Below are positions 17,433-26,611 of a stretch of DNA of 64,000 nucleotides, piece by piece. Below the pieces are notes generated by a model that was not told the origin of the DNA, made no database searches, and saw nothing but the letters and a program-made list of their open reading frames with translations. A program made the translations under genes and the position numbers. The DNA is from Candidatus Uabimicrobium amorphum. Lineage in GTDB: Bacteria; Planctomycetota; Uabimicrobiia; Uabimicrobiales; Uabimicrobiaceae. Every line of letters starts with the position of its first letter. Position 1 is the first letter of the stretch. Where the stretch lies: the NCBI RefSeq assembly GCF_009002475.1, contig NZ_AP019860.1:2356001-2420000 (forward strand), written 5' to 3'.

Positions 17433-17562
17433 ACCTATTTCTTTCTTTTTCCTTTGCGTTATAGTACTGCAAACCTGTTTCGTATAACAATATTGCAAAA
17501 GAAATCTTGTTATGATTGACATAATTTCATCTCATAACAAGACTTCTTTAAAACACTAAACG

Positions 17563-17925
17563 CTAACTAACTTTGTGAGTACTACAATACTTTTTCCCTG
17601 GTTGCGCTTCATGTAGGCACATTCGCTGTTTATTTTCCAGATATTTTTCACACCTGTGGATATTTCGTGTTTCGATAAGTTGATACACTATAAATTTATC
17701 ATTTTTTTTCTTTGGTTGCTTTTCATAAACGTAACACAAACTTTGAAACCAATCCGGGTCTTTGTATTTGCTATGGCCTTTTACTATTTTGACCGCATCT
17801 TTTGCTTTGCTGAACCAAGTACTACTTTCAATACAAAGTCGTTTACGACAATGTAGTGATATTATTTCTAATATTTTTCCGTCTTGTGATCCACCAATGA
17901 ACTTACAGTTAGATATACCCCTCAT
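17563..17925 (-). CDS. Small Cys/His-rich protein of unknown function
   Basis: About 120 residues. The N-terminal part starts MRGISNCKFIGGSQDGKIL. The C-terminal part has a Cys/His set (HRCEKYLENKQRMC...CSTHK) that could bind zinc. The kinase stop overlaps the start here: GTG 17928 and ATG 17925 both lie in the overlap with the TGA, and GGGGAAAG is just upstream. I do not recognise the family. Tight coupling suggests that it works with the kinase or viperin. Confidence 0.65.
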   Translation of the reverse strand: MRGISNCKFIGGSQDGKILEIISLHCRKRLCIESSTWFSKAKDAVKIVKGHSKYKDPDWFQSLCYVYEKQPKKKNDKFIVYQLIETRNIHRCEKYLENKQRMCLHEAQPGKKYCSTHKVS

Positions 17926-18512
17926 CACTTTCCCCTCATAGCTTCAATATCTTGCTTAATAACATCGATATTGCGATTAAAATTTTCCCAATTCTCATTT
18001 TCAAGAGTTTCCACTTGCCCAAGATTCACATCTTGCTCGCCATAGTATTGGTCGTATAGCTCTTCAAAATATGCGCGATTGCTTCGCAGTTTGTTGTCTA
18101 TTTCATTGTTGCGTTCGTCTAGTCGCTTCTGAATTGCTGAGAGCGACGATTTGATCAGATATGTTTTTGATGGTTTAGGTATATCTATTTCCCCAAGCAA
18201 AGATTTGAGTACTTGTTTCTGCTTTCTGTTGAGACTGACAATATGCGTCACGTATGTCGAAAAAATAAAGCGATCGAGAACATAAATTTTATGGTCATCT
18301 TTCTTGCTACAAAAATATATATTTGCGGTAAGAAAAAATAGGAAGCGTTCGAGCTTAGGCTTCTCCCAGAAATCCGCCATAACTTCATAAAATGGTGGTG
18401 GAGGAGACTTGGCAAAAACAACTCTGGGATCGTCCGCAAAGTATGCTTTCAGTTTTTCAAAAATAGTTGTCTTGCCTGTACCATCAATGCCTTCTAGTGC
18501 AATAATTTTCAT
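17925..18512 (-). CDS. Thymidylate-kinase-like nucleotide kinase
   Basis: At 195 residues it has the P-loop GIDGTGKTT at the N-terminus, the LDRFIFSTY motif (DR loop of the TMP kinase fold) and an Arg-rich lid region KRLDERNNEID. The fold is thymidylate-kinase-like, but the nucleoside-binding residues of housekeeping Tmk are not obvious, so the substrate may differ. It starts 12 bases after the viperin gene. Nucleotide kinases are recurrent neighbours of prokaryotic viperins, where they are thought to feed nucleotide triphosphate substrate or product, so this pairing supports both calls. Confidence 0.85.
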   Translation of the reverse strand: MKIIALEGIDGTGKTTIFEKLKAYFADDPRVVFAKSPPPPFYEVMADFWEKPKLERFLFFLTANIYFCSKKDDHKIYVLDRFIFSTYVTHIVSLNRKQKQVLKSLLGEIDIPKPSKTYLIKSSLSAIQKRLDERNNEIDNKLRSNRAYFEELYDQYYGEQDVNLGQVETLENENWENFNRNIDVIKQDIEAMRGK

Positions 18513-18524
18513 GGTAAAACCTTT

Positions 18525-19376
18525 CTAATATTGATAAAAACCGCCACGCTGACAAAATTTTTCGTGAGAAAATCCTACTTGCTCTAGTGCCTTCTCGACA
18601 CCAATTTTTAGAACTGGTTCACTGTAAACGTACTTTCCACTGTGGTTTTGGTAAAAAAGACCTTGCGGATTCATCATAATATAGGAGTTTGTCATGTGAT
18701 CGTTGTCTTCAAATACAACTTCCACATTTTTCAAATTTTTATGTCGCTGTTGAAAGTATTCGAACTCTTTGTCTGTAATTGCCAGCTCTGGATAATAATC
18801 GTTATTTTCACCGTCGATAGGCAGAACTTGAAGCACTTTCCACCGTTCAACTCCACAACTCTCCACAAAAGAACTCATATCTTCTTCATAGTTGTAACGC
18901 GTAATTACCGAATTGAGTTTTTTGCGAATTTTATGCCGGTTTTCGCGATTAAACTGTTGTATTAATTGGAAGGTTGTTTGGACTTTTTTGACCTGGTCTC
19001 CTTTTCCGCGACCAAGTCTTTCTTGTGTAGCTTCTACAGAACTATCACAGCTAACAGCAATCCAATGTAAAAAAGAACCATAGTTTTGTAGCCACTCATC
19101 TGTCAGAAAATTTCCGTTGGTTACTATCGATGTTTTTAGACCTATTTCGTAAGAATAGCGAACAAGGTCACCTAAATTTGGATAGATAAAAGGCTCTCCA
19201 CCTGCAAAATTAACTTTTACACACCCTGAATTTTTAAGCATAAACATTAGCTCTTTCATCTCGGATAATGACAGCGGATGCTTTTTCTTTACGTCGTGGA
19301 ATCTGGCAAAACAAAATTTACAGCGAAGGTTACAGTATTGAATTAAGTGAAAATTTACAGTTGTGATACGAAGCAT
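18525..19376 (-). CDS. Prokaryotic viperin (radical SAM nucleotide dehydratase)
   Basis: The 283 residues align by eye with animal viperin over their length. They contain VNFHLIQYCNLRCKFCFARF with the CxxxCxxC cluster at residues 15-22, KVNFAGGEPFIYP, IVTNGNFL, WIAVSCDSS and KLNSVITRYNYEEDM. Further on are ERWKVLQVLPIDGEN, the EDNDHMTNSYIM region and the C-terminal RGGFYQY. Viperins convert CTP, GTP or UTP to 3'-deoxy-3',4'-didehydro nucleotides that terminate viral RNA synthesis. The start has AGGAG six bases upstream of the ATG. It is first gene of the eight-gene minus-strand operon. Which NTP it uses cannot be read here. Confidence 0.92.
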   Translation of the reverse strand: MLRITTVNFHLIQYCNLRCKFCFARFHDVKKKHPLSLSEMKELMFMLKNSGCVKVNFAGGEPFIYPNLGDLVRYSYEIGLKTSIVTNGNFLTDEWLQNYGSFLHWIAVSCDSSVEATQERLGRGKGDQVKKVQTTFQLIQQFNRENRHKIRKKLNSVITRYNYEEDMSSFVESCGVERWKVLQVLPIDGENNDYYPELAITDKEFEYFQQRHKNLKNVEVVFEDNDHMTNSYIMMNPQGLFYQNHSGKYVYSEPVLKIGVEKALEQVGFSHEKFCQRGGFYQY

Positions 19377-19516
19377 AGTAAACTCCTAAAAATTTGTTGA
19401 GTTCTTTCTAATGCTTTATATGCTTGCGAAAAAGAAAATCTGACCTTTAAAAAAAATAATGTTAAAATAGTTTGCGAAACACAAAATACTAAGTCGGTAC
19501 ATTTGGAAAGAAACAT
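19377..19516. promoter_or_regulatory. Divergent promoter region between the viperin and sigma/NACHT operons
   Basis: A 140-bp spacer. For the plus-strand operon, CTGACC (19440-19445) and TAAAAT (19463-19468) are 17 bases apart and fit a vegetative promoter. On the minus strand CATATAAAG could serve as -10. The word TTGCGAAA occurs twice in the same orientation, at 19424-19431 and 19472-19479, one on each side of the plus promoter. It may be a regulator site shared by both arms. Confidence 0.5.
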
Positions 19517-20320
19517 ATGAACTTAAGAGAATTCTGCGAAGACGAAGATATACAAAAAAATTTTGAACAACTCTCTATAGGAGGACAACAATCTCTGTAT
19601 TTTTTGCTTGAAAAAATGCAAAACTTGGAGGTTGGTTATTTTGAAGTTGTTTCAAGACTAAGCGTCAAAAATTTTGATTTGTCGCCCAACCATTGGGGAG
19701 AAATGGTAGAGGCTATTCGCGATGCGTTGATTGATAAACTTTTACAGAACAAGTTTAACTACTACAATCCACAAAAATCACAATTGATAACATACCTAAC
19801 CACAGTTATTGTGCATATCATCTTGCAAATCAAACGCAACGAAACACTTGAAATGGGAAAACGAAGAATCGCAAAAGCTGTGTCATTTGACTTATTAACA
19901 GAACTTGGAAAACTCGACGATATAGCTAAGATAGATGGAAAAGAAATGACATGTGAAGCGCCATATCTAAGATTGAAAGATGAAATCTACTCCGAAATTC
20001 AACGTCTAACATGCCTGCGCCGTACGATATTAAAACTATGGCTTCCATATTTCTTTGAGTACAAACTCGATCCCGATGAACAGCATTTACTAATAAAATG
20101 CGATCAAGAAATTGACAAAATACAGCAACGGCTGCGAGAAATTATTTTGGAGCTACTTAACACCGAAAGCAAAACCCCTCATGTTTCACCGGAAATAATC
20201 GCCAACTGGCTAAAAAAGACGCGAAATGCTATAGATCGTCACTTAACTGTACTAAGAACAAAACTTACTTGGTTGCGAAAAGGAAACTGGAAAGATGGAT
20301 TGGCAGAAGAAAACTTTTGA
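19517..20320 (+). CDS. Sigma-70-like (ECF-type) regulator
   Basis: A 267-residue protein. The middle (NKFNYYNPQKSQLITYLTTVIVHIILQIKR) resembles sigma region 2, where a 'DPxxxxFxxWL' strand-helix is usual. The C-terminus (SPEIIANWLKKTRNAIDRHLTVLRTKL) looks like the region 4 helix-turn-helix. The similarity is weak but ordered correctly. It heads the plus-strand operon, and the third gene carries an anti-sigma-type zinc motif, which supports the call. It could direct transcription of its own operon and perhaps of the divergent viperin arm. An alternative is a diverged DNA-binding protein without core-binding ability. Confidence 0.55.
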   Translation: MNLREFCEDEDIQKNFEQLSIGGQQSLYFLLEKMQNLEVGYFEVVSRLSVKNFDLSPNHWGEMVEAIRDALIDKLLQNKFNYYNPQKSQLITYLTTVIVHIILQIKRNETLEMGKRRIAKAVSFDLLTELGKLDDIAKIDGKEMTCEAPYLRLKDEIYSEIQRLTCLRRTILKLWLPYFFEYKLDPDEQHLLIKCDQEIDKIQQRLREIILELLNTESKTPHVSPEIIANWLKKTRNAIDRHLTVLRTKLTWLRKGNWKDGLAEENF

Positions 20321-20954
20321 AATTGACAATGGAGAAGAAACAGTTTGCATATCTCTGTTTCGCAGTATGAATGCATTTGAGAAAAAGTTAAGAAAACACT
20401 TACTCTCTAGTGCCGAGACGGTATGGAAAAATATTTTTCCAGAAATTACAGAAAAAAACTTTTCAAAAAGTCAGATTTCCCAAAAAGAAATCGTACATAT
20501 ATATGAAAAAGTAGCGCAAGAACTAAAAAACGACGTTTCTTTTTTGTGGAAATATCCTTTGCGTTTTGAGTATGACAGAAAAGAGAATAATGGACAATGG
20601 ATACCTTGCATTCTAGGTGTGTCACCAAGAGGGTTTGTAATTGTTTGCCGACGTTCTGTTGTAGCAACAATGTTTTCGGTGGAAAATTCCAAACTCAACA
20701 ATCAAAAAGATTTATTTAATGCTGCGGTAACAATAGCCAAAAAAAGAGTTTATAATAAGAAAAGAAAAGCCAATAACAAGAAACAAAAGATTATTCACGA
20801 AAATATAACTCCTTACAATAAAAAGACGTGGAAACTTCCTTTCGACAAAGCACTCGAAGTATTTCCCAACTACAAAAAAGTAGAATCTAGTTGCGATTTA
20901 GTGAACAAAATAGATGAGTTATTAACGAAGTATCGAGAGGAAAAAGAATGCTGA
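20295..20954 (+). CDS. Unknown protein in the sigma/NACHT operon
   Basis: A 219-residue soluble protein overlapping the previous gene by 26 bases. I recognise no family. The N-terminal half is helical and charged. The middle has a beta-rich patch (WIPCILGVSPRGFVIVCRRS), and a very basic stretch (KKRVYNKKRKANNKKQK) follows that could bind nucleic acid. It is invariably co-transcribed here with the sigma-like and anti-sigma-like genes, so it may be an adaptor between sensing and output. Confidence 0.6.
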   Translation: MDWQKKTFEIDNGEETVCISLFRSMNAFEKKLRKHLLSSAETVWKNIFPEITEKNFSKSQISQKEIVHIYEKVAQELKNDVSFLWKYPLRFEYDRKENNGQWIPCILGVSPRGFVIVCRRSVVATMFSVENSKLNNQKDLFNAAVTIAKKRVYNKKRKANNKKQKIIHENITPYNKKTWKLPFDKALEVFPNYKKVESSCDLVNKIDELLTKYREEKEC

Positions 20955-22012
20955 AGAAAATCAAATTTCAACAGATACGGGATTATATAGCAGAGTGGCA
21001 AAGCGGTATAAAAAAGCCAAACAATTCTTTTGGAATACTTACATGCATTGGCTATTTACGCAGAGAAAGGCTCAATCAAGAAGAACTGACAATTCTCCGC
21101 GAAATCGAAGTAATGATAAAAAATAGCTTATCTGATTTTTTAGAACAATACGAAATCTTTATGGATGAATCTTTTTTGTTAAATCGTGCGCAAGAACTAG
21201 TAGCAGAAATTGATGAAGATCTCATTGAAATTTTTTGTCAATTGCGCGATGAGCAACAAATGAGCTTTGATCTGATACAGGAATATACTCAGGATCTTGA
21301 TTTTCCTTCGCAAGTAATTTGTAAAGTACGGAACTTTTTATTATCGTGTGACGAAGAAGTTTGTTGGAACAAAAGCATTGTTTTGGCGATACAAGAAGCT
21401 GGCCATGAAGATCCACTATTAGATCAAGAAGTATATTGGTGGCATAATAAACCAAATAGCGATGCATGTTGGGTTCCAAATTATATAAAAGAAAAGTGGA
21501 TGGCTATGGCATGCGATAATTCTCTAACTCAAAAGCAAAATGCGCTATTGCAATCTCACATACAACAGTGTAACAATTGCAATACTCAGTATGAATGGCT
21601 ATTAGAACTTTTTCAGCATACAGTCGTAAACAATACAAACATAATTCCTGATGATGGCATTGAGTTGCCCTATTTTCAGCCACAACAAGATTTAGCAGCC
21701 GCGTCTATAGAAAAACAAATCGAGATAAACATTTTAGATGGCAAAATCTACGGTATTGCGACAAAAAACGAAGGTAATATTATTTATCAACTAGCTTCGA
21801 GAGAAATCGAACTTAATAAAGTTCCGATGATTCTACAATACGCAGAAAGTACAATACCTTGTATCTTTTTACCGTTTGGTGACGAGAATGAACTAGCGTT
21901 GTTTCCAAGAATAGATGAAGAAACCCAAGATACTTTTCCTGAAATTATTTTCCCATACAAAAAAGATACATTAATTCGTAATGTAAAGTTGTACAAGGAA
22001 CTCGAATGCTAA
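20948..22012 (+). CDS. Anti-sigma-like zinc-finger protein
   Basis: At 354 residues it overlaps its upstream neighbour by 7 bases. The N-terminal 190 residues are helical. Around residues 195-210 HIQQCNNC (HxxxCxxC) matches the ZAS/zf-HC2 motif of anti-sigma factors, in the usual context of a helix with QNALLQSHIQQC. The C-terminal third is beta-rich (GKIYGIATKNEGNIIYQLA). There is no membrane helix, so any sigma control would be cytoplasmic. It likely binds the sigma-like product of 19517-20320 and releases it on a signal from the NACHT protein; that is inference from motif and order. Confidence 0.6.
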   Translation: MLKKIKFQQIRDYIAEWQSGIKKPNNSFGILTCIGYLRRERLNQEELTILREIEVMIKNSLSDFLEQYEIFMDESFLLNRAQELVAEIDEDLIEIFCQLRDEQQMSFDLIQEYTQDLDFPSQVICKVRNFLLSCDEEVCWNKSIVLAIQEAGHEDPLLDQEVYWWHNKPNSDACWVPNYIKEKWMAMACDNSLTQKQNALLQSHIQQCNNCNTQYEWLLELFQHTVVNNTNIIPDDGIELPYFQPQQDLAAASIEKQIEINILDGKIYGIATKNEGNIIYQLASREIELNKVPMILQYAESTIPCIFLPFGDENELALFPRIDEETQDTFPEIIFPYKKDTLIRNVKLYKELEC

Positions 22013-25000
22013 GATCTTTTACACAATATAATCCAAGTAGCTGGAAAATCTTTCTGCATGAAACATCACGAAAAATCTTAACACCTTACGTGACAACAGA
22101 ACAACTCAAGGAATTTGAAAGTGAATTAAAAAAGTTTGAGAAATACTTTTTTCCATCAAGAAATGGACAACAAAATTTTGTTACAGAGCAACATGAAAGA
22201 TTGAAAAAATATATCAATGTGGCAAAAAACTTTCAAAATGAAAAGCCACATACTTCAGTAAACAATTTTGGAAATATATTTGAAGAATATCTAAGAAAAG
22301 GTCCCCCCGAGCCCTTGCAAACTGAAGAAATTGGTACTGTATTTGTTGACAAAAGCGGCAAAGGTATTCCAGGAAAATTAACTCTCACAATGGTTAATAA
22401 GAAAGGCCAACATCTATTTTGTTGTCCTGAGAAAAATCGTTTTTTGATAACAGATAATCAATTTGACAACACCATTACGAATATCAAAAAATATATTACA
22501 AACACTCTTTCATGGCAAAAAGATCATAGCATTTGCTGGCAACTATGTCGCAATGACGGCCAACATTTAGATTATGTTGAAGGATCATCTCTAGGATGTG
22601 CCTTTGCAATCGCTCTTCAAAAAATATTGCGAAAAGACCAACAGTACTCTTTAAAAACGGTCGTTTGTTCCGCTGAAGTTGACAAAGATGGTAATTTAAA
22701 ACCTGTAGGTCATATACACAACAAAATCAAGACTGTATCTCAAGATACTTTTTTCTCGACATTTGTTTTAGCATTGCACGATTATAATCGCGTAAGTGAC
22801 GCATCTACTAACTTAAAGCTTGTAGGAGCAGTATCAATAGCGGATGCTTTTGAAAAAATTATTAGTAACCAGGAAACTCGTAAACAATTACTCAAGTCAA
22901 TACAAAACAACTATTGTAATCTAAAGCTTTTTAACAGCGTAGTCCTATCAATGGAAAAAAATTATCAAAACATTCAGATTTTAGAAGCTCAACGCAAGGA
23001 CACCGAAGAAAATCCAGATGAAAACAGTCATCAACAGAATAATTTACATCAACCAGATTCAATAGGTAATTTGGCAGAAAAATATTTAGATAGAAACAGT
23101 ACTTCAATACAACCAAATTCTATCAATACAATAGATCAACAAGAAAAAAATACGGATAACACACAGTATACAGAAATTAATATTTACGATGATAAAATAT
23201 TTTCTAAAAATGTAAAAAAAACATCTTTAATAATCACAGGTGCCCCGGGCAGTGGTAAAAGTACTATGATGTGCCACATAGCATGGACTCTTGCAACAAA
23301 AACGCTCAAAAACAATTATGAAAAAATCCCTATAAAAATCAAGCTTAGCAGCTGGGAAGAATCAAAATCTATAAACCTTTCAAACTTCTTGGAACAACAG
23401 TCAAATATATTTTCAAGTATAAGTGAGGAACAATGGCATTTTTGGCTCAAGAGAGGTGATATATTTCTTCTTTTTGATGGTTTAGATGAAATTAAAAATT
23501 CATTATTTCTAGATACCCACATACAACCTACTCTAGAAAAATATTCTAATTGTTCGATCATTATGACATGTCGTACGACGAGTCTTTATCTATACCAAAG
23601 ACTCGCCGGCTCAATGCAGATATGCAAGATTGCAAAATTAAATAAAAGTATGCGTGATAATTATGTAAAAAAGTTTCCCGGTTTAGAAAGAAACTTCCCA
23701 AATTTAATAAACCTACTAACCAAAAATAAATCCATGGAAGAAATTTCCTACACACCATTTATTCTTAGTATGATATGTTACCTTGCAGGAAGAGATTTAC
23801 AGTTTCCTAAAAAACGTTCAGAATTCTTTCAAAAAATTATCAACGCTTTATTCGAAAATACTAGTGCAAGTTGGAAAGGCAACCTACAAGGAAATACAAG
23901 TTTATTAATGACAAGCAAAAAAGCAATGATTTTGTCTAATATGGTTTGGGAAATTACTTCTCATCATGGGATATTACAAAACTTCAGCGAAGAAAATCTT
24001 TTATGTGCCCTTGAAGTAACTCTAGCAAAACACAACATATCCAATGTTGGTATAGAAAGTAGCTGTATATTACGCGAGTTTGCTGGAAAATGTGGGATAC
24101 TACGTCAGTATAACGAGTCATATTATTTTCAGCATCTCTCGCTTCAAGAATACCTTATCGCGAAAACAATCGCTAATAATTTTAACAAAAATATAGATGA
24201 CAAAAATGCTCTAATAAAATTTAAAAACAATATGCAAAAAACTCACTGGCACTATATTGTTTTGTTTGTTTTAGAAATGACAGAAAATGAAAATGTACTA
24301 TTTAAGCTATTACAAGACATTTCGAAATTTTATTTTATATATACTAACTGGGAAGATCCCGTCTCTGTGGCAGTTAAGACATTAAAAGAAAAATCACCAA
24401 AGTTATTTTATCGACTACTCAACAAAATAATACGTAGAAGAAATCAAGACTTATTCTACAACCAATTATTTTTTGCGACAAAGATCATCGGCATGACAGA
24501 AAGCTATGGCTACAAAAAGCGTAAATATATTATCAAAAGACTACGCAAGCTTATTTCTATATCCTATTACACAAAAAAAGTTTGTGAAGCCTATGTCGAT
24601 TTACAAGCAAAAGAACATATACAAGATATACTACCAATTTTAGAGCATGAATGGTGGAATTACAGAGAACAAGCATGCAAAACCATTGGTTTACTCGGTA
24701 GTCGCGATAATATTCCTCATTTAAAAAAGTTAATTAATGATCCGGAGTGCGCAGAAAAAGCATGGGAAATCATTTTTCAATACGCCAATGAAAAAGATCT
24801 AGAATGGATCGATGAAGTTTTATTGTTACCGGCAGATGTATCTAAATCTCCACGAGAAAACCCCACAGACTTTTACCTTCTAAGAAAGTATATAAAATTT
24901 ATAAAAGAAGATTATATACAAAAAATACTACCTCGCTTACTATCTTCGCATGATAGAAGTGTACAAAATCGTGCATTTAATATGCTTTGTAAATTAGGCA

Positions 25001-26589
25001 ACAAGTCCAACATTAAGTACCTCGAACCTTACTTCGAAGACCCTCGCGATAATATTAGAGAAATTTGCTGTCAAACTATACGCAATTTGAAAGCAACTAT
25101 TTACTTCGACTATATAAAAAAATGTTTACATGATCCGTACTCTCAAATTCGAATAACGGCATGCTATACAATGATGGAATTGTACAATAGTAACGATTTG
25201 ACTAGTGTACTACATTGTCGTTATGACACTAACTTTTTCGTTGTAAATGCTTTTTGTCGATGTGTTGGGAAATTTGGTACAAGTAAAGACGTTGAAAAAT
25301 TGATGGATATCATTAGAAATAGAGATGAAATTGCCATCGAATTCTTAAAAAAGCATGCAAAACAAGAACTAACAACAGAAATATTAGGCGAAATACGTTT
25401 CCATGCAAGTATGTATGATCAAGAAAAAATGTACAAATTTTTAGATCAAACAGGTGTTCATTTAGCAAGCGATTTCTTTGGCGGTTATATTCTTGGAGAA
25501 ACAATTTGCGATACAATGTTGAAAATAGCTACGCATGAACATATAGATTTGATATTCGAAATATTAAGATATTTCAATGATGTAAACATGACAAGTAAAG
25601 CTGCCAAACTTTTTTTAAGAATCGCAAAACCGCAAGATTGGCAAAAAATAATAGATTTTCTGTCCGATGAATCAGATTGTTTACGCAGTTTTGCATACAA
25701 CGCAATGTATGAGTCTGGTAAAGTAGAGATCTATGCTAACGATTTAGCAAAGGCGCTTTATGACAATAACTACAACATTGTAAGAGAAGCGTGTTGGATG
25801 TTAACTGAATGGGAAGCGCAAGATAAAATTGATCATATAGTTCAAGCTCTACAACATTCAGATGATGGAGTTAAAACGCAAGTACTATCTGCGATAGAAA
25901 AATTAGGTAATCGACAGCACTTGAAGTATGTAAAACCATTGCTAGAATCTGAAAACCAACATATTATTGATGGTGCATGGCGAGTATTCGAAAAAATGGC
26001 ATCAGATCAAGAGCTACTAGAGCTAAAGCCGTCACTGAAAAGTAAACAAAAAGGTTTTCGTTCGCATTCTGTCACTGTATATGAGAACAGAGCTTCCCGA
26101 CAGCATATTGAAACAATAATCATTCCAAAACTTAGTAATGAAAACGAATACAGAGAAGCTTGCGATGTACTCGCAGAGGCAGGTGCAAACGAAGATTTTT
26201 TGCACTTACTGCCATTACTAAGTGATAATAGCAAAGCTTGGACAGTTTACCACAGCGCATCACAGTTAGTTGGTGAAAATAATATTCTCGATATTTTGCC
26301 GCTGTTGAAAAAACCAGGTTGGCATGTCCGGCGATGTGCATGTTGGTTACTCAGAGATATTGGAAAACCCGAAAATATACCTCATATTTATCCGTTAATA
26401 AAAGATAAAAATGATTTAGTGAGTTATAGTGCATATGAAAGCATACAAAAAATTGCTCAAAGAAATTTTGAGGAACTGGTTTTGTTTAAATACAAAGCAG
26501 TTTTCTTATTATATGTTAAAAAAATTTTACAACGATTTAGATGGTTGAAAAAACTGCCAATAACCTATAAGATATTTGACAAACATTAA
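22006..26589 (+). CDS. Lon-like protease / NACHT NTPase / HEAT-repeat fusion
   Basis: 1527 residues. Residues about 100-290 match the Lon (S16) proteolytic domain: EGSSLG at 192-197 aligns with DGPSAG and places Ser195 as nucleophile. GHIHNK ends at Lys240 and aligns with GGLKEK, so the Ser-Lys dyad is kept. A polar Gln/Asn-rich linker follows. The NACHT NTPase has Walker A GAPGSGKST at 412-420, Walker B LLFDGLDE around 488-496 and TCRTTSL. From about residue 880 on, HEAT-like helical repeats run almost to the end. NACHT proteins of this build act as inflammasome-like sensors; here an activated protease would be the output. It overlaps the previous gene by 7 bases. Confidence 0.85.
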   Translation: MLRSFTQYNPSSWKIFLHETSRKILTPYVTTEQLKEFESELKKFEKYFFPSRNGQQNFVTEQHERLKKYINVAKNFQNEKPHTSVNNFGNIFEEYLRKGPPEPLQTEEIGTVFVDKSGKGIPGKLTLTMVNKKGQHLFCCPEKNRFLITDNQFDNTITNIKKYITNTLSWQKDHSICWQLCRNDGQHLDYVEGSSLGCAFAIALQKILRKDQQYSLKTVVCSAEVDKDGNLKPVGHIHNKIKTVSQDTFFSTFVLALHDYNRVSDASTNLKLVGAVSIADAFEKIISNQETRKQLLKSIQNNYCNLKLFNSVVLSMEKNYQNIQILEAQRKDTEENPDENSHQQNNLHQPDSIGNLAEKYLDRNSTSIQPNSINTIDQQEKNTDNTQYTEINIYDDKIFSKNVKKTSLIITGAPGSGKSTMMCHIAWTLATKTLKNNYEKIPIKIKLSSWEESKSINLSNFLEQQSNIFSSISEEQWHFWLKRGDIFLLFDGLDEIKNSLFLDTHIQPTLEKYSNCSIIMTCRTTSLYLYQRLAGSMQICKIAKLNKSMRDNYVKKFPGLERNFPNLINLLTKNKSMEEISYTPFILSMICYLAGRDLQFPKKRSEFFQKIINALFENTSASWKGNLQGNTSLLMTSKKAMILSNMVWEITSHHGILQNFSEENLLCALEVTLAKHNISNVGIESSCILREFAGKCGILRQYNESYYFQHLSLQEYLIAKTIANNFNKNIDDKNALIKFKNNMQKTHWHYIVLFVLEMTENENVLFKLLQDISKFYFIYTNWEDPVSVAVKTLKEKSPKLFYRLLNKIIRRRNQDLFYNQLFFATKIIGMTESYGYKKRKYIIKRLRKLISISYYTKKVCEAYVDLQAKEHIQDILPILEHEWWNYREQACKTIGLLGSRDNIPHLKKLINDPECAEKAWEIIFQYANEKDLEWIDEVLLLPADVSKSPRENPTDFYLLRKYIKFIKEDYIQKILPRLLSSHDRSVQNRAFNMLCKLGNKSNIKYLEPYFEDPRDNIREICCQTIRNLKATIYFDYIKKCLHDPYSQIRITACYTMMELYNSNDLTSVLHCRYDTNFFVVNAFCRCVGKFGTSKDVEKLMDIIRNRDEIAIEFLKKHAKQELTTEILGEIRFHASMYDQEKMYKFLDQTGVHLASDFFGGYILGETICDTMLKIATHEHIDLIFEILRYFNDVNMTSKAAKLFLRIAKPQDWQKIIDFLSDESDCLRSFAYNAMYESGKVEIYANDLAKALYDNNYNIVREACWMLTEWEAQDKIDHIVQALQHSDDGVKTQVLSAIEKLGNRQHLKYVKPLLESENQHIIDGAWRVFEKMASDQELLELKPSLKSKQKGFRSHSVTVYENRASRQHIETIIIPKLSNENEYREACDVLAEAGANEDFLHLLPLLSDNSKAWTVYHSASQLVGENNILDILPLLKKPGWHVRRCACWLLRDIGKPENIPHIYPLIKDKNDLVSYSAYESIQKIAQRNFEELVLFKYKAVFLLYVKKILQRFRWLKKLPITYKIFDKH

Positions 26590-26611
26590 AACCATTTACA
26601 GGAAACAAAAA

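Noticed and set aside
17925..18512. Housekeeping thymidylate kinase
   Set aside because: The fold fits, but the operon position behind viperin and the absence of clear TMP-specific residues favour a pathway-specific nucleotide kinase.
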